Shown here one piece after another: positions 19,659-30,887 of a DNA stretch of 64,000 bases. The notes under the pieces were generated by a model. That model was not told the origin of the DNA, searched no databases, and was given only the letters and a program-made list of their open reading frames with translations. How positions within the stretch are numbered: position 1 is the stretch's first letter; every line of letters begins with the position of its first letter. Origin of the DNA: Prinsepia uniflora (taxonomy: Eukaryota; Streptophyta; Magnoliopsida; Rosales; Rosaceae); contig CM064868.1 in NCBI GenBank assembly GCA_032719365.1, forward strand, positions 14,984,463-15,048,462, written 5' to 3'. Both the position numbers and the translations under genes were made by a program.

Positions 19659-20822
19659 ACTTGGTATCAGTGTTTGGGTTCTGATATGTGCTTGAAATTG
19701 TTATGCCTCTGAGATGTGAGCCTCGTGCATGACCTGGTAGTGAGACGAAAATAGGAGCCCTGGGTAATTTTGAGGCTGGATTTGAATCAGTTGTATGTAC
19801 TACGTGTTGCTTATGTGACTCACTTGAATTAGTTGAGGTGATATATGTGTTGCGAGATAGTGTATTTCCTTGATATTCGTGTTGTTAGATGTGATTAATG
19901 GTGTGACTAGTGAATATCACGTATTGATAAGGGGAAACAGTCATATGATTTCAGACAATAAGTGAGCTCACTAGTATAAGTCAGTGTAATTGTTAGTATA
20001 TTGGATCCGGATGAGAAGAGTGAATGTGTTTCTCCAGTCTGATTAAGTGTTTGAGAGCTAATGGAATGAAAGGTCCTTTGTCGATTTTGACATGTGTGGT
20101 ACGATTTTGGTTAATAATTAATGGTGACAGAACTTGTTTGATTAGGAATATCAATTGGGACTCTTATAGGAGTCATGATATTCGTTTGTGGTTTGAATGT
20201 AAATTGTGTTGCTGGAATAAGACTTGTGAACAGCCGAAAGGCGGACGAGTTACAATTGAGTGCATTAAGTGTAACGATTTTGTGTTGATTGGAAGAAATG
20301 ATTGTATGGAAGAAACACCCCCTGCCTTGATTAAGTGATTTTTCTCATGTCTAAGTGGATTAAATAACTTTTGATACATGATTGGTTATTCGTAAGTTGA
20401 ATAAATGAGGGAAAGTTTTCCCAAATAGAAATTCATATAAGTAGTGCTATAATATGTTGTTAAGGTGGTTATTGGGATTAACTTATGCCTTGTAACACTT
20501 AGGGAGTTAGTAAGGGTATATTGATTGCCCTTGATTTGATTGTGATAAAGATTTTTACCCTAATAGATTATGTGGTATACATTTGATTCGTGTTCCTTTA
20601 ATTGGTAATGTAATACTTTGGGATTACGAGAATATTGTGGAAAGATTGTATGAATACAATGTAAGGTCCGTGGAAGGGAACTTGGAAATAAGGAAGAAGA
20701 AAAGTCTTGGACATAGAGAACTGTGAAGAAAGTGAATCCGGAAGTCAGTAGGTTCATAAATTGGATAATGAGTCATAGAATGGATTACCTTGTATTTGAG
20801 ACCCATATCTACAGTTTGTGAT
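19659..20822 (+). other. E1 interior, left part, with tRNA-iMet primer site
   Basis: TTGGTATCAG (19661-19670) right after the LTR end is a degraded initiator-tRNA-Met primer site. About 50 bp on, ATGCCTCTGAGATGTGAGCC resembles the MPPRR gag start of E4 but is soon closed by stops. The remainder is non-coding. A 104-codon frame at 20024-20338 shows no gag or pol motif. The segment ends at the Athila-like insertion, whose GTGAT duplication is 20818-20822. Confidence 0.65.
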
Positions 20823-22322
20823 TGACAAACCTTGAATTAAGCATCATTTTATACCCTTTATACTTATCTTTTAATGTTTAAATACCAAAAAATTGTAGAA
20901 AATAATATATTTTGTGAAAAATGTGCAGAATTGGATAGAGATTGGAATTACAAGAATTTAGACGAAAGAATCACCTCAATCGAAGTTATATTGAAGAGGT
21001 TATGATTGCAACAAAGGAGGCCACCAAAAAGAGTTAGGAGTTTCGGTAGGGAGCTACCGACTCCCCATAAACAACCCAACAAGGCATTCGGCCAGGCGCA
21101 ACCGAACCTTTCTGCCCCTTCCTCGGCGAGCGTGTACCGAAGATGTCACACTTTACTAGGCGCGCGTTTCCGGACTTCGTTGGCCCCTCTTCGGTAGGCA
21201 TCTACCGATTGCTTATCTCCAGGTTCCTTGCTCGCGTGCCGATTATAGCTGCAAGTTCCAGCAGGCCTCTACCATGCCGTTTCCTATAACTATTCCAGCA
21301 AGCAACTCCAATTTTCCCTTTTTTATTAGGTTTTCTATTTCCTTTTTAATTAAGATTTGTTCTACCATTTTTATTTAGGAAACCTTTTTAATTAGTATTT
21401 TTATTACCTTTATCCTTTAGGACTTTAATGTAATTAGTTTAATTATTTTTCCTTTAGGATTTAAATTGTGAACTCCTATTTATTTGGGGATTAATTTTCT
21501 CTTATAAATAGAGAGACTTAGGTTATTTGTAAGAGTCGCTCATTATTTGTATCAAAACTTTACTCAACCAATTTTTCCCTTTCATTATATTCAAGATTTC
21601 CAGTGTGAGAATAATTACACCATACTTCACCTTCTATACCTTTATTTGTGACTAAGTTGAGGAGCTCTTACTTGTCTCACCAAAAAGTGTCCAATCACTT
21701 CATATCCATAAGGAGCCCCGAAAAGAAAAACTGTAACACCGCATCTTTACCTCGTAGTTATTTCTTATGTTTGAATATTGGTTATATGAATTGATTTCTA
21801 ATAATATTCTTGGTTTTATGATTTCTATTGCTTCAATATTCTATGTGTTCTATGATTCTAGTTTTTGTTATGTTTGTGTGTTCGCGCTTAATGCTTGACT
21901 AGATATAGGGAGCCCCGAGTCTAGGTCATTGAAAGTATCGTCGGAAGCCCCGGGCTCGTACTTAAGAAAATATGCAAGTGACTCGTAAGATTAAGATTAT
22001 AGGATTATGTAGGTTGAAGCTAATACAATCATGAATGAGTGAGGTTAAAGATGAGTTGACCATGGAAATAATAGATTAGGTTAGTTTAGATTAGTTAATC
22101 ACTTAGGATAATAGAAACAATCAAGTACCCCCCTCCCCCCCCCCCCCTCCCTTAATTAATTAATCAAACGATAATCATGCTTAGGTACCCTCAAACGCCG
22201 GTTAAGAATGATCTCTATTTACCAATACTACATCTACAAAAAAAAGATTTTTAATTGCATACGTTTCCTTAAGTGTTGAGTGTGACTTTGTGTTTACTTT
22301 AATACTTAGTTTTTGTGTATCA
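20823..22322 (+). repeat. E5 LTR 1 (1,500 bp)
   Basis: Starts TGACAAACCTTGAATTAAGC and ends TTTGTGTATCA. Contains CTTATAAATAGAGAGAC, a TATA box near 21500, and the conserved AGGGAGCCCCGAGTCTAGG block near 21908. A C-rich homopolymer lies at 22127-22150. Confidence 0.85.
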
Positions 22323-22327
22323 ATTTT

Positions 22328-22391
22328 TGGCATCGTTGAAGGGGAACGAACCCGAGTCACCCGCGTGATAGGCGGGAATACTTACCACTAT
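22328..22391 (-). tRNA. tRNA-Asp-like antisense sequence at the E5 primer site (pseudo-tRNA)
   Basis: Starting six bases after LTR 1, the plus strand reads TGG (complement of CCA) and then follows the reverse complement of plant tRNA-Asp(GUC) for 61 bases, with about seven mismatches against the tRNA as I remember it. It includes AACCC-GTCAC of the T arm, the anticodon stem CCCGC...GCGGG and AATACTTACCACTAT of the D arm. Similarity stops about 11 bases before the tRNA 5' end. A normal primer site covers only about 18 bases, as at 25434. The anticodon loop carries one change, and the acceptor and T-stem side has mismatches, so a working tRNA is unlikely. The register suggests read-through copying of the primer tRNA. 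Confidence 0.75.
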
Positions 22392-23884
22392 GGCATTTGC
22401 ATATCACTTTGTTGGAATTCTTATGATAATTGAGATGTTTTGAGTGTTTTGACTTGTAGTAGATATGGTTTGTAAAACTTGGTACATAATTTGCATGTTA
22501 AAATTGAGTTTTGAATCATATTAACCCTTGTGAGCTTTTGAGCTATATGTTTTCTCTTTCATGAGTGTAAATCGTTTATAGCTTATACTTGCCTCATATG
22601 ATTACTTGCAATAGCTTTAATAAACTAGAGATTGCTAGAACTTATTCATGTCAATTTGCAAAGTCTATAGTCGATACATACTTTGATTGTGGATATGATT
22701 AAAGGCACCTAGGTTTTCCACTATTTTACCAAATAGCCATGTGTCCCTTTTGTGCGCATGAGCTGCGACACCCCTAGTTAAACCTTTTGAGCCCATGTTT
22801 AGCCTTTTCTTTCTTTACCATGCATATCTAAACTCTTAGCCTAGTATAGGTATCCTTACCCTTGTTTTAAAGACTTGGTTGAAGATTTCGAAGTTAGCAT
22901 ACATGAAGATGGCATGACCATGTTCTATTCAAGGTGATGATGTGTGTATAGGAATAGGCTTGTCCATATTACTTGATGTATTGCGTGATTGGCGAAAAAC
23001 AAAAGATTGAAAAAAAAAAGAAAAAAAAAGTGAAAAAAAATAAATGAATATGAGAGCAAGAAAAAGTTTGCAAATACAAGAAAAAAAAAATATGTTTAAC
23101 TCTCCCGCAATATGTTTTGTATGTAAGAATTTGGATTGATTACAAAATGAAATTTGGCTCCCATTCATGACACATGCTCTTGGTGACATTTTGGAAGAAG
23201 ATGTGCTCGTAATTGATCAAGTTTTGGTGCAATGACTAAGTCTTTGGAATGTTCTTTATCACCACATATCCAAAGTCAGAATTCCTTAGCCCTAGCCCCA
23301 TTACACCCCATAAATAAAGACCTTTATGATCCATGAGATAAGTAGCTTTTGATCTGTTGAGTAAGCATATGATTTGGGTTCATTTGTGCAAGTAATTCAT
23401 TCTATTCGTGTGGTATTGTTTAAGTGCTTTTATTGTTGAAATATGTGAGCAATTCTTTCTCATATGTTTGAATGAAACCTTATTTCATGAGTGAAACAGA
23501 CTATGAGTACATCCATTGTGAGGTGATCTTAACTTGTTCGAAGCATTCCCTATGCATAATTGTTGGCTATCATAATGTCATATACTTATCAAAATATCTA
23601 AGACATATGGTTAAGGGCTATAAAGTTGTTTTCCTAAATTTTAAAAAATATACATATTTTGAGTCTTTGTTTGTTTCATTTGTTTTGTTTAGCTAAGGGA
23701 CTAGCAACATTTATGTGTGGGGGAGTCAATTCAGGTTTCGTTGTTCTAAAAAAAAAGGGGCAAACCAAGACTTAATTGTTTCAAAATTAGTTTTTTTTAA
23801 GAAGAAAAACTAATTTTTGTTTGGCAATTCTTAGTTTGTTTTGGTATTTTCTAGGGACTAGTAAAGTCTAAATGTGAGGGTATT
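22392..23884 (+). other. E5 interior 1, non-coding
   Basis: The tRNA-like sequence joins directly to the 3' non-coding part of an Athila-type interior (compare GACTTGTAGTAGATATGG at 22450 with 26368). There is no gag or pol. A-rich tracts occur at 23009-23090. The end is ACTAGTAAAGTCTAAATGTG with a purine tract just before LTR 2. Confidence 0.7.
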
Positions 23885-25428
23885 TGATAAGCTTTGAATT
23901 AAGCATCATTCGCAACCTACATATACTTATCTTTTAATGTTTAAATACCAAAAAATTGTCGAAAATAATTTATTTTGTGAGAATTGAGCAAAATTAATAG
24001 AGAGCGGAATTACGAGAATTTAGGCGAAAAAATCACCTCAATCGAAGTTATATTGAAGAAGTTATGATCGAATGAAAGGAGGCAACCAAAATCCACTTAG
24101 GAATTCGGTAGAGGGCTACCGAACCCATTTAACCAGCCAAAAAGCTACTTGGCAAGCGTTTATTGATTCCTAAAGCGACCTTCGGCGCGTGTGTACCGAT
24201 GGTGTCACCTTCGTCTTGGCACGCGCTTCTTGACTTCCCTGGCCCCTCTTCGGTGCTCACCTACCGATTGCTTCTCTCCAGCTTCCTTGCATGCGTTGAC
24301 CATGTGTTGACCGCCAAACTTCAGCCCTGACTTCGACTAGCGCCTACCGAAACTCTTCCTTTCCTTCAGCAGCTTCCTACTGAGCTGATTCCTGTTTAAT
24401 TCCAGCAGTCTTTTCCTTCATTTTTGAGGAAAATTGTCCTTTTTAATTAGGATTTGTTTTCCCTTTTTAAATTAAGAGTTTTTATTACCTTTTTAATTAA
24501 GTTTTGTATTTATTCTTTCATTAGGATTTAGAATACCTTTTACCATTAGGATTTCAATTTAATTAGTTTAAACCTTTTTCTTTTAGATTAATGTGTACTC
24601 CTATTTATTTGAGGATTAATTTTATCCTATAAGTAGAGAGATTTATGATATTTGTAGGGGGTCGCGCATTTTTGTACCAAAACTCTACTCAACTAATTTT
24701 CCCCTTTTATTATATTCAAGTTTTCAAGTGTAAGAATAATTACACCATACTTCACCTTCTACACATTCATTCGTGGCTAAGTTGAGGAGCCCTCGCTTGT
24801 CTCACCAAAGAGTGTCCACTCACTTCGTATCCATAGGGAGCCTCGAAGAGAAAAAGTGTAACACGACCTCTTTCCCTCGTAGTTATTTCTTATGTTTGAA
24901 TATTGATTATATGAATTAATTTCTAATAAGATTCTTGGTTTTATGATTTATATTACTTCAATTTTCTATGTGTTTTATGATTCTAGTTTTTGTTATGTTT
25001 GTGTGTTCGCGCTTAATGCTTGACTATATATAGGGAGCCCCGAGTCTAGGTCATTGAAAGTGTCGTCAGAAGCCCCGGGCGCGTACTTAAGAGAGTATAC
25101 AAGTGACTCGTAAGATTAAGATTATAGGATTACGTAGGTTGAAGCTAATACAATCATGAATGAGTGAGGTTAAAGATGAGTTGACCATGTAAATAATAGA
25201 TTAAGTTAGTTTAGATTAGCTAATCACTTAGGATAATATAAACAATCAAGTACCCCCCTAATTAATTAATCAAACAATAATCATGCTTAGGTACCCTCAA
25301 TCCTCGGTTAAGAACAATCTCTATTTACTAATACTACATCTACAAAAAAAAGGTTTTTAATTGCATAAGTTTCCTTAAATGTTAAGTGTGACTTTGTGTT
25401 TACTTTAATGCTTAGTTTTTACGTATCA
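23885..25428 (+). repeat. E5 LTR 2 (1,544 bp, middle LTR)
   Basis: Starts TGATAAGCTTTGAATTAAGC and ends TTTTTACGTATCA. Same family as LTR 1 and LTR 3 but clearly more diverged, notably in the promoter-upstream half (24080-24440). Sequence on its left is a polypurine-type 3' end and on its right a primer site, so it acts as 3' LTR to one interior and 5' LTR to the next. No flanking duplication, so it is not a solo insertion. Confidence 0.8.
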
Positions 25429-25433
25429 ATTTT

Positions 25434-25451
25434 TGGCGCTGTTGCCGGGGA
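25434..25451 (+). other. tRNA-Asp primer-binding site after LTR 2
   Basis: TGGCGCTGTTGCCGGGGA is an 18-base match (one mismatch) to the 3' end of tRNA-Asp, the primer typical of Athila elements. After about 20 bases the tRNA similarity ends, in contrast to the extended match after LTR 1. Confidence 0.85.
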
Positions 25452-26100
25452 TTGAAAAATCTTTTGTGTGATTTCGTTTGTATACATATGTTTATAATGT
25501 AAATATCTTACATGTGCATAAATACCATACTTGTTTGTAAATACCATATTTAACTTCCCTTACTTGTAAATATTCTCAGTTTGTTATGTATATTCTTTTC
25601 TATATCTCGTCTTCTTTCCATGTACATATTCTCACCTACCTCTCTTGAAGGAACCCTTCATATGAAATTCACTTAACCTAAGGTCCATAAACTCGACTTG
25701 AGGACGCCCTTGTCAAGGAGATAGCTCATAAACTTGACCCTCGGATTCAAGATGGATTGGTGCCTTACCTAAAGGTAATGGGAGAGCACGATGTGGAGTT
25801 CGAAAGAGTGCATAGACCTTGCATCGAATGAGTTGATTGAAGCATTTCGTCTCGGCTGAAGATGTTAAACTTAAGCGCTTGTTGGGAGCCAACCCAATGG
25901 AGGAGTCTACAACAGCTTTGCATTCTCTTCCCTTATTTTTCATTTTCGTTTGTGTTTATTTTTGTTTTATTTTCGTGAACTCTATCTCATACTTGATTCT
26001 ATGCTTATGTTTTTACTTTAATACATCGAGAATAATGTCGGATTTAAGTGTGGGGGAGAGGTTTACAACTTTGTGAGTCTTACTTTAAAATAATAATAAT

Positions 26101-26181
<81 letters not shown>

Positions 26182-26708
26182 AATAATAATAATAATAATA
26201 ATAATTCAAAAAAAAAATTGTGTGTTTTAAATTTTTTTCAAGAGTCTTAGGATGCCCTTAACATATCGATGATAATAATGAAAAAAGAAAGAGATAAGAC
26301 ATGGCTAAAAGATTATCACTGCAACTTGAATTCATTTGTTAATGCTATTTATGATTGAATGTTTATGACTTGTAGTAGATGATGTATGTTAAACTAGAAC
26401 AGAACGAACATGTTAAGATTTGTATGAATCATATGAACCCTATGTGAGCTTTAGAGCCTTATATACTTCTTTGTTGAGTGATTCATAGGAGTTCTTTATT
26501 TAAATTGATATACATATGCCTCATAACTGCTTGCCATAGATTTTAATGAACTCTAGAGTACTAGAACTTATTCTATGTGATATTCAAAGCTTTTAAGCCA
26601 ACAAACTCTCTGATTTTGGACATGATTAAGGCAATAAGGTTAAACACCATTCATCAAAATATCCCAGCCCTACTTGATCACACAAGTGTGATCCCCGTAG
26701 TTTAACTC
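25452..26708 (+). other. E5 interior 2, left part, non-coding
   Basis: Short leader, then sequence matching the far 3' end of Athila-type interiors (GCGCTTGTTGGGAGCCAACC near 25878), so gag and pol have been lost. A triplet microsatellite lies at 26089-26205. It ends with AACTC (26704-26708), the left target-site duplication of E6. Confidence 0.7.
26089..26205 (+). repeat. (AAT)n-(AAC)n-(AAT)n microsatellite
   Basis: About 27 uninterrupted AAC units (26101-26180) are bracketed by AAT units on both sides (26089-26100, 26181-26205). The symmetrical AAT borders suggest that the AAC core expanded inside an older AAT tract. The poly-threonine frame over it is not a gene. Confidence 0.97.
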
Positions 26709-27195
26709 TGTTGAAGCGTTAAATGTTCCAACTGTCGAGTACTCGTTGCCCAATCACCAAATGACGCGTGTCCCTCTTGTGACCTGTCAACTCAAGTGGA
26801 CCGCGAGTTTCAGTTAGTACGGGCACCGGTGTGGTGCCGGCCTAAGGCTCTCCGACGATCAAGTCAGTTACTTTTGTTCGTAAGAGGAATCAGTAAATGG
26901 TAAGTTCGGCAGAGTAATAGTAATAGTCAGTATTCGTTACCTTTATTGGGAAATGTGTACCCTCTATGTATGGGTAGGTGGGATGTTCAATTCCCAAAGT
27001 TCCGATGTGGGACAAATGCTTCTCAATTTACGTGCTGACACGTGTTACGTAAATCGAGGGTGGATACGCTTCCACGTGGCATCCCGCATTGGGCCCGGTG
27101 TTAGGGCTGTTGTAAGTATGGTAGTTTTAGGCCTTGAGCGGGGTCTGGGCTTTAAGTATACGGCCCAATGAGTCTAGTCAGATATGGTGTCAACA
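26709..27195 (-). repeat. E6 3' LTR (487 bp)
   Basis: On the plus strand runs TGTTGAAGCGTT to TATGGTGTCAACA. It is followed at 27196 by GAAGTCCCCCAAGTC, which on the minus strand is the polypurine tract CTTGGGGGACTTC. Confidence 0.9.
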
Positions 27196-27875
27196 GAAGT
27201 CCCCCAAGTCGTTGATTGAGGTGGAATTTCTTGGTCGGGGACTTGTTTCATTCTTCCAGACCCTGGTAGGAAGTATACCTGTAGTCCCCCAAGTCCCCTA
27301 GTGGGAGAGTCCGCCGAGACAATCTCGGTCATGGTGAGTGAGTGGCGAGTGGTCAGCCGGGGAGGGCCGCAACTCGGTGAAAAAGTGGTAGTCGGTCACG
27401 GATGTGCAAATGCAGTCGGTAGTGGTGTCGTGGTCGGTGATGTGGATCAAAAAACTGGGTTGGTGCTGCGGATACCGAGCGGTGTACATGGATCGGTAGC
27501 ATGGCCATTGCCTGTAGGGGGTGAACACACCGAGCGGTGTATACGAGTCGGTGAAGAGAGCCAACGTCCGTACATCAGTTCAGGGAACTGAGCGGTGTGC
27601 ATGAGTCGGTGAAGAGAGCCAACGTCTGCAAAAGGGTGAGAGCACCGAGTGGTGGACAGGGGTCGGTGGGGAGGACCAGCGTCTGTAGGGCCGTCCAGGG
27701 GCACCGAGCGGTGTACGGAAGTCGGTGTCGATCTGAAAGAAGTCGGTGTCGACTGGAGGGAAGATGGTTGGGCTTCTTCGGACAGATGGTTGACACGTGT
27801 TCGGTCAGAATGATTGGTTGCAACACTTATCTGTCACTGAGGGGGGTGACGCTTCGTAGTCTGTGCATCAATTTC

Positions 27876-27883
27876 TATAAAAT
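27876..27883 (+). promoter_or_regulatory. TATA box of the E6 antisense gene
   Basis: TATAAAAT on the plus strand about 145 bp before the candidate start codon at 28021, facing the antisense gene. Together with the downstream splice sites it suggests that the gene has its own promoter independent of the element LTR. Inferred from motif and distance. Confidence 0.45.
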
Positions 27884-28020
27884 GGGGAGCTCTTCACCGA
27901 TTTCCTCACTTGTGTTTTTTGAGAAAATTGGGGAAATTCTGTCCAACTAAGGAGGCGATTTCCGACTAGATCTCGGCGACGGTGCGTACGGCGTTTGCGA
28001 TTTCCGATCTACGGTTCTCC

Positions 28021-30726
28021 ATGAAAAACAAGGTAAGCATTTTTCCAAGGTTAGTTTTTCGATTAAAGTAGGAGGTTGTGAATAACTGTCCATGAACGTG
28101 GTGAAGGTTGTGGTCAGATCTTCGTAGGAACGAGTCGGTCGGCTGAGTTATGTTTTTCTTCTGTTTTTTTTGTAGATGTCGGTCGATAGTGACCCGATGT
28201 CTGAGGGTAAGTGCTACGAATCCCAAGGCGGTGAGTCATCAGAGAGTAGTGTGCAGGTGCTCATTCCCATCTCAGGGAGTGAGGACGAGGCCCACTCGAC
28301 CGAGGCACTAAAAAGAGTAGAGTCAGTGCACAGTACGGCCGAGTCGTCCGATAGGATCACGGACACCGGTACTGGGTCTGGGCCGACAGGGAGGTCGGGT
28401 AGTGGCAATCTGCTGGTAGATGCCGAGACGATAGTAAATGTGGGGGTGCACCGAGCATTGAAGCTGACCCACCGCCGAGATAAGGGCACAGTTTGGCTGA
28501 ACAAAGTGAAAACGACCGGGGACGAGTCGGTCCCGGAAGCCGTACCGATCGAATGTGCGGCCTTCACGATAGACGAAATGGTCAACAAGGAGACCGAGAA
28601 GGGCCTGATGAAGATGAGAATCGAGTTTGGCGTTCCCGACTCGGTGACGACAAGGTTGCCTGCAAGAGAGGAAAGACCGAGCAACCCCCCAGCCGGTATG
28701 GCATTGTTTTATACCGAGCTGATGCACCACGGGGTAAGGCTGCCCCTTCATCCCTGGCTGCGGAAAATGGTGAAGAAGATGGGGGTGGCACTCGGTCAGC
28801 TCAATCCGAACGTGTGGATTGTGCTCTGCTCCCTATACACGGCCTTCAGGTGGGCCGAGCAACCGGAGCCGACCTACGCCCAATTCATGTACTGTATGAG
28901 TTCGGATTTCAACAGCAGAGTACCGGGTGTGTCTTCGTCCGTCACCGCAAGAAGAGAAACGGGGGGAGTTCATTCTGGACATACCGACCTCCCAAAAGTC
29001 GTACAAAACAAAGTTCTGCCTGGTCGGTGGGAACTGGGAGGGGAACGCCGAGGGACCCCCAATACCATCCAAATTCCAAACCCAAGGTGGATAGTTGTAG
29101 CATAGGCCGACCGTTTATGTAAATGTTGATATGTTGTATGCTTAAGTATGATTATTGTGGCTGACCGATTCTCGGTGTGCAGGTTTGTTCCGAGAAGAAG
29201 AAATCTCTCCAGAGGAGAAGGTAGTCGTCCATCGAGTAAGAGAGATCTTGGACGAGCTGAATCGGAACCGACGAATCCTTCGGTTACCCGGGTTTCAGTA
29301 CAAGGCCGGCCTCATCGACACCGACGAGGGTAAGGGTTTTTTTTTTTTTGTTTGTGTTTGTTGTGTCTGGCCTGTTTCTCGGTGTTGCAGTCCCCTATCA
29401 CCTCGGTAGCCGGATTTACAAGGATTGTGAGCAACTGAGGATGAAGGCAGACAAAAGCTCTAGAGAATCTGCGTCCCTATCCAAGGCGGCTGAGCGCCTG
29501 GAGCTACTGCTGAAGAAGAAAAAAGAGCGAGCAGAGAAGAAGCAGCCTGAGGGGTCCAGCCGAGTACAACAGGACCAAACCTCAAAGCCGAGACCACCCA
29601 GTCCACCACCAAGGTCGTCCAAGAGGAAGCAGAGCACAGTCGAGGGAGACCGAGTGCTTTCCCTTGACCCGAGGTGGACGAAGGTGCGAAAGGAGGCCGA
29701 GACGATCCTGTTGGCACAGGAGGCCATTGGAGGCAAGAGGACTATGGCGGCCCCAGATTTCAATCCTCCACCGCCCCCCCCCTCCCCCCCCCCCCCCTCC
29801 CCCCCCCTCCCCCCCCCCCCCCCCCCGGCTAGACGTGAGGATAATGGAGATGCTCCAGAGGAGGGGAGACGTGAACCTCGGCGTGAGGCGACCCTCTGTT
29901 GTTCGAGGCAGATGGTGCCCTTGCTCAACGAAGTTTGCCAGGGGGCCTCCACTCCCCTAGATGAGCTGGCCGAGGTGCAGTGCTGGTCGGTGGAGCAGAA
30001 GATGGAGAACGCCCTATTGCTGCTCAGCAATGTAAGTAATTTTCGTGTCATTTTTCAAGTGTAGTGTTGTCGGCCGAGTGATTGTCTAAGTTCCTTTTTA
30101 CGCAGGCCCTCAGTGAAGTCTACTGCCAATTCGGGAATGCCCAGAGGAGGGTGGCTGGTGCTCAACGGGAGAAGGACTGGCTGAGGAAGAAGTAGGAGGA
30201 GCTCACTCCGAAGCTCCCGGAGGCCGAGAGGGCGATGAAGGAAGCGGCCGACCTCAACCGCAAGTTGGAAGCCGAGATGTGGAAGACTCAGGAGGCCCTG
30301 GCTGCCAGAGATCAAATTAAGGCCGAGGTGGAGGCCAAAGAGAAAGATCGCCTGAAGCACTGGAAGGAGTTGTGCCGGGTGAAGGCAGCTAGGGAGGCCG
30401 ACCTGGAAGCGGCTAGAAAGTCTGCGGTGGCCGAGTTCAAAGCCTCCGATGAGTTCGAAAAGCTGAAGAACGAGTACGCCGCCGACTGCAAGCAGGAGTT
30501 CTTCCGCAATCTCTTCTTGCACAACCCCAGTCTGACCGTGAAGACCCCCTGGCTCGGCCAAGATTTCACCTCCGAAATTTTTGAGGATGAGTCGGGGGAG
30601 GAGGAAGAAGAGGGTGCCCAGCCAAGTAACCAGCCGGAAGCCGACCAATTGGAGCCTCAGAAGGAGCCGGAGCCAGAGGTGGAGGGGGTAGTGCAGGCCG
30701 AGCAGCAGATGGAGGAGTTAGTGTAG
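28021..30726 (+). pseudogene. E6 antisense extra gene (plant gypsy-type transposon protein, coiled coil), five exons, decayed
   Basis: Plus-strand gene antisense to pol. Candidate introns: 28033-28175 (ACAAG|GTAAGC to TTTTGTAG; a start at 28021 stays in frame), one ending at TGCAG 29182, 29330-29390 (GAGG|GTAAGG to GTTGCAG) and 30032-30105 (AAT|GTAAGT to TACGCAG). The first coding block includes GMALFYTELMHHGVRLPLHP and FRWAEQPEPTYAQF, typical of the 'putative gypsy type transposon' family. Later exons give a charged coiled coil (RELRMKADKSS-like segment; KEAADLNRKLEAEMWK; FKASDEFEKLKNEYAADC) and an acidic tail ending MEELV. Defects: reading-frame shifts near 28890 and at the G-run 28961-28966, a C-homopolymer proline tract, and an in-frame TAG at 30193. 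The role of such extra genes in Tat elements is unknown. Confidence 0.75.
29765..29826 (+). repeat. C-rich homopolymer tract in the antisense gene
   Basis: Nearly uninterrupted C run broken by a few T bases, encoding a proline-rich stretch within the third coding exon. The length of such runs is prone to slippage and to sequencing error, so the reading frame across it should be treated with care. Confidence 0.9.
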
Positions 30727-30887
30727 GACACTTGTAATCTTCTTTTATTTTGTTTTCCTGAAGGTTGTAAAGCTCTTGCAGGCCAAGCACAATAGGTCTA
30801 CCCATTTTGAATGAAAATTGACTCTTCCTGACCAAAAATTGTAGACCGAGTTATCCTTTCAATTTGTCTATGTTGTCATAGTATGGG

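Noticed and set aside
22328..22391. A working nuclear tRNA-Asp gene on the minus strand
   Set aside because: The 5' acceptor strand is missing, the T-stem and acceptor have mismatches and the anticodon loop is altered; exact register with the primer site favours a retroelement origin.
24100..24360. Possible coding exon in LTR 2 of E5 (long GC-richer block)
   Set aside because: Aligned position in LTR 1 and LTR 3 is non-coding and in conflict of frame; it is LTR sequence.
26048..26230. Poly-threonine frame
   Set aside because: Translation of the AAC microsatellite.
28214..30051. Minus-strand frames of 69-211 codons opposite the antisense gene
   Set aside because: Shadows of the plus-strand coding exons (GC-rich); no pol or gag motif although this is the element's own sense strand.
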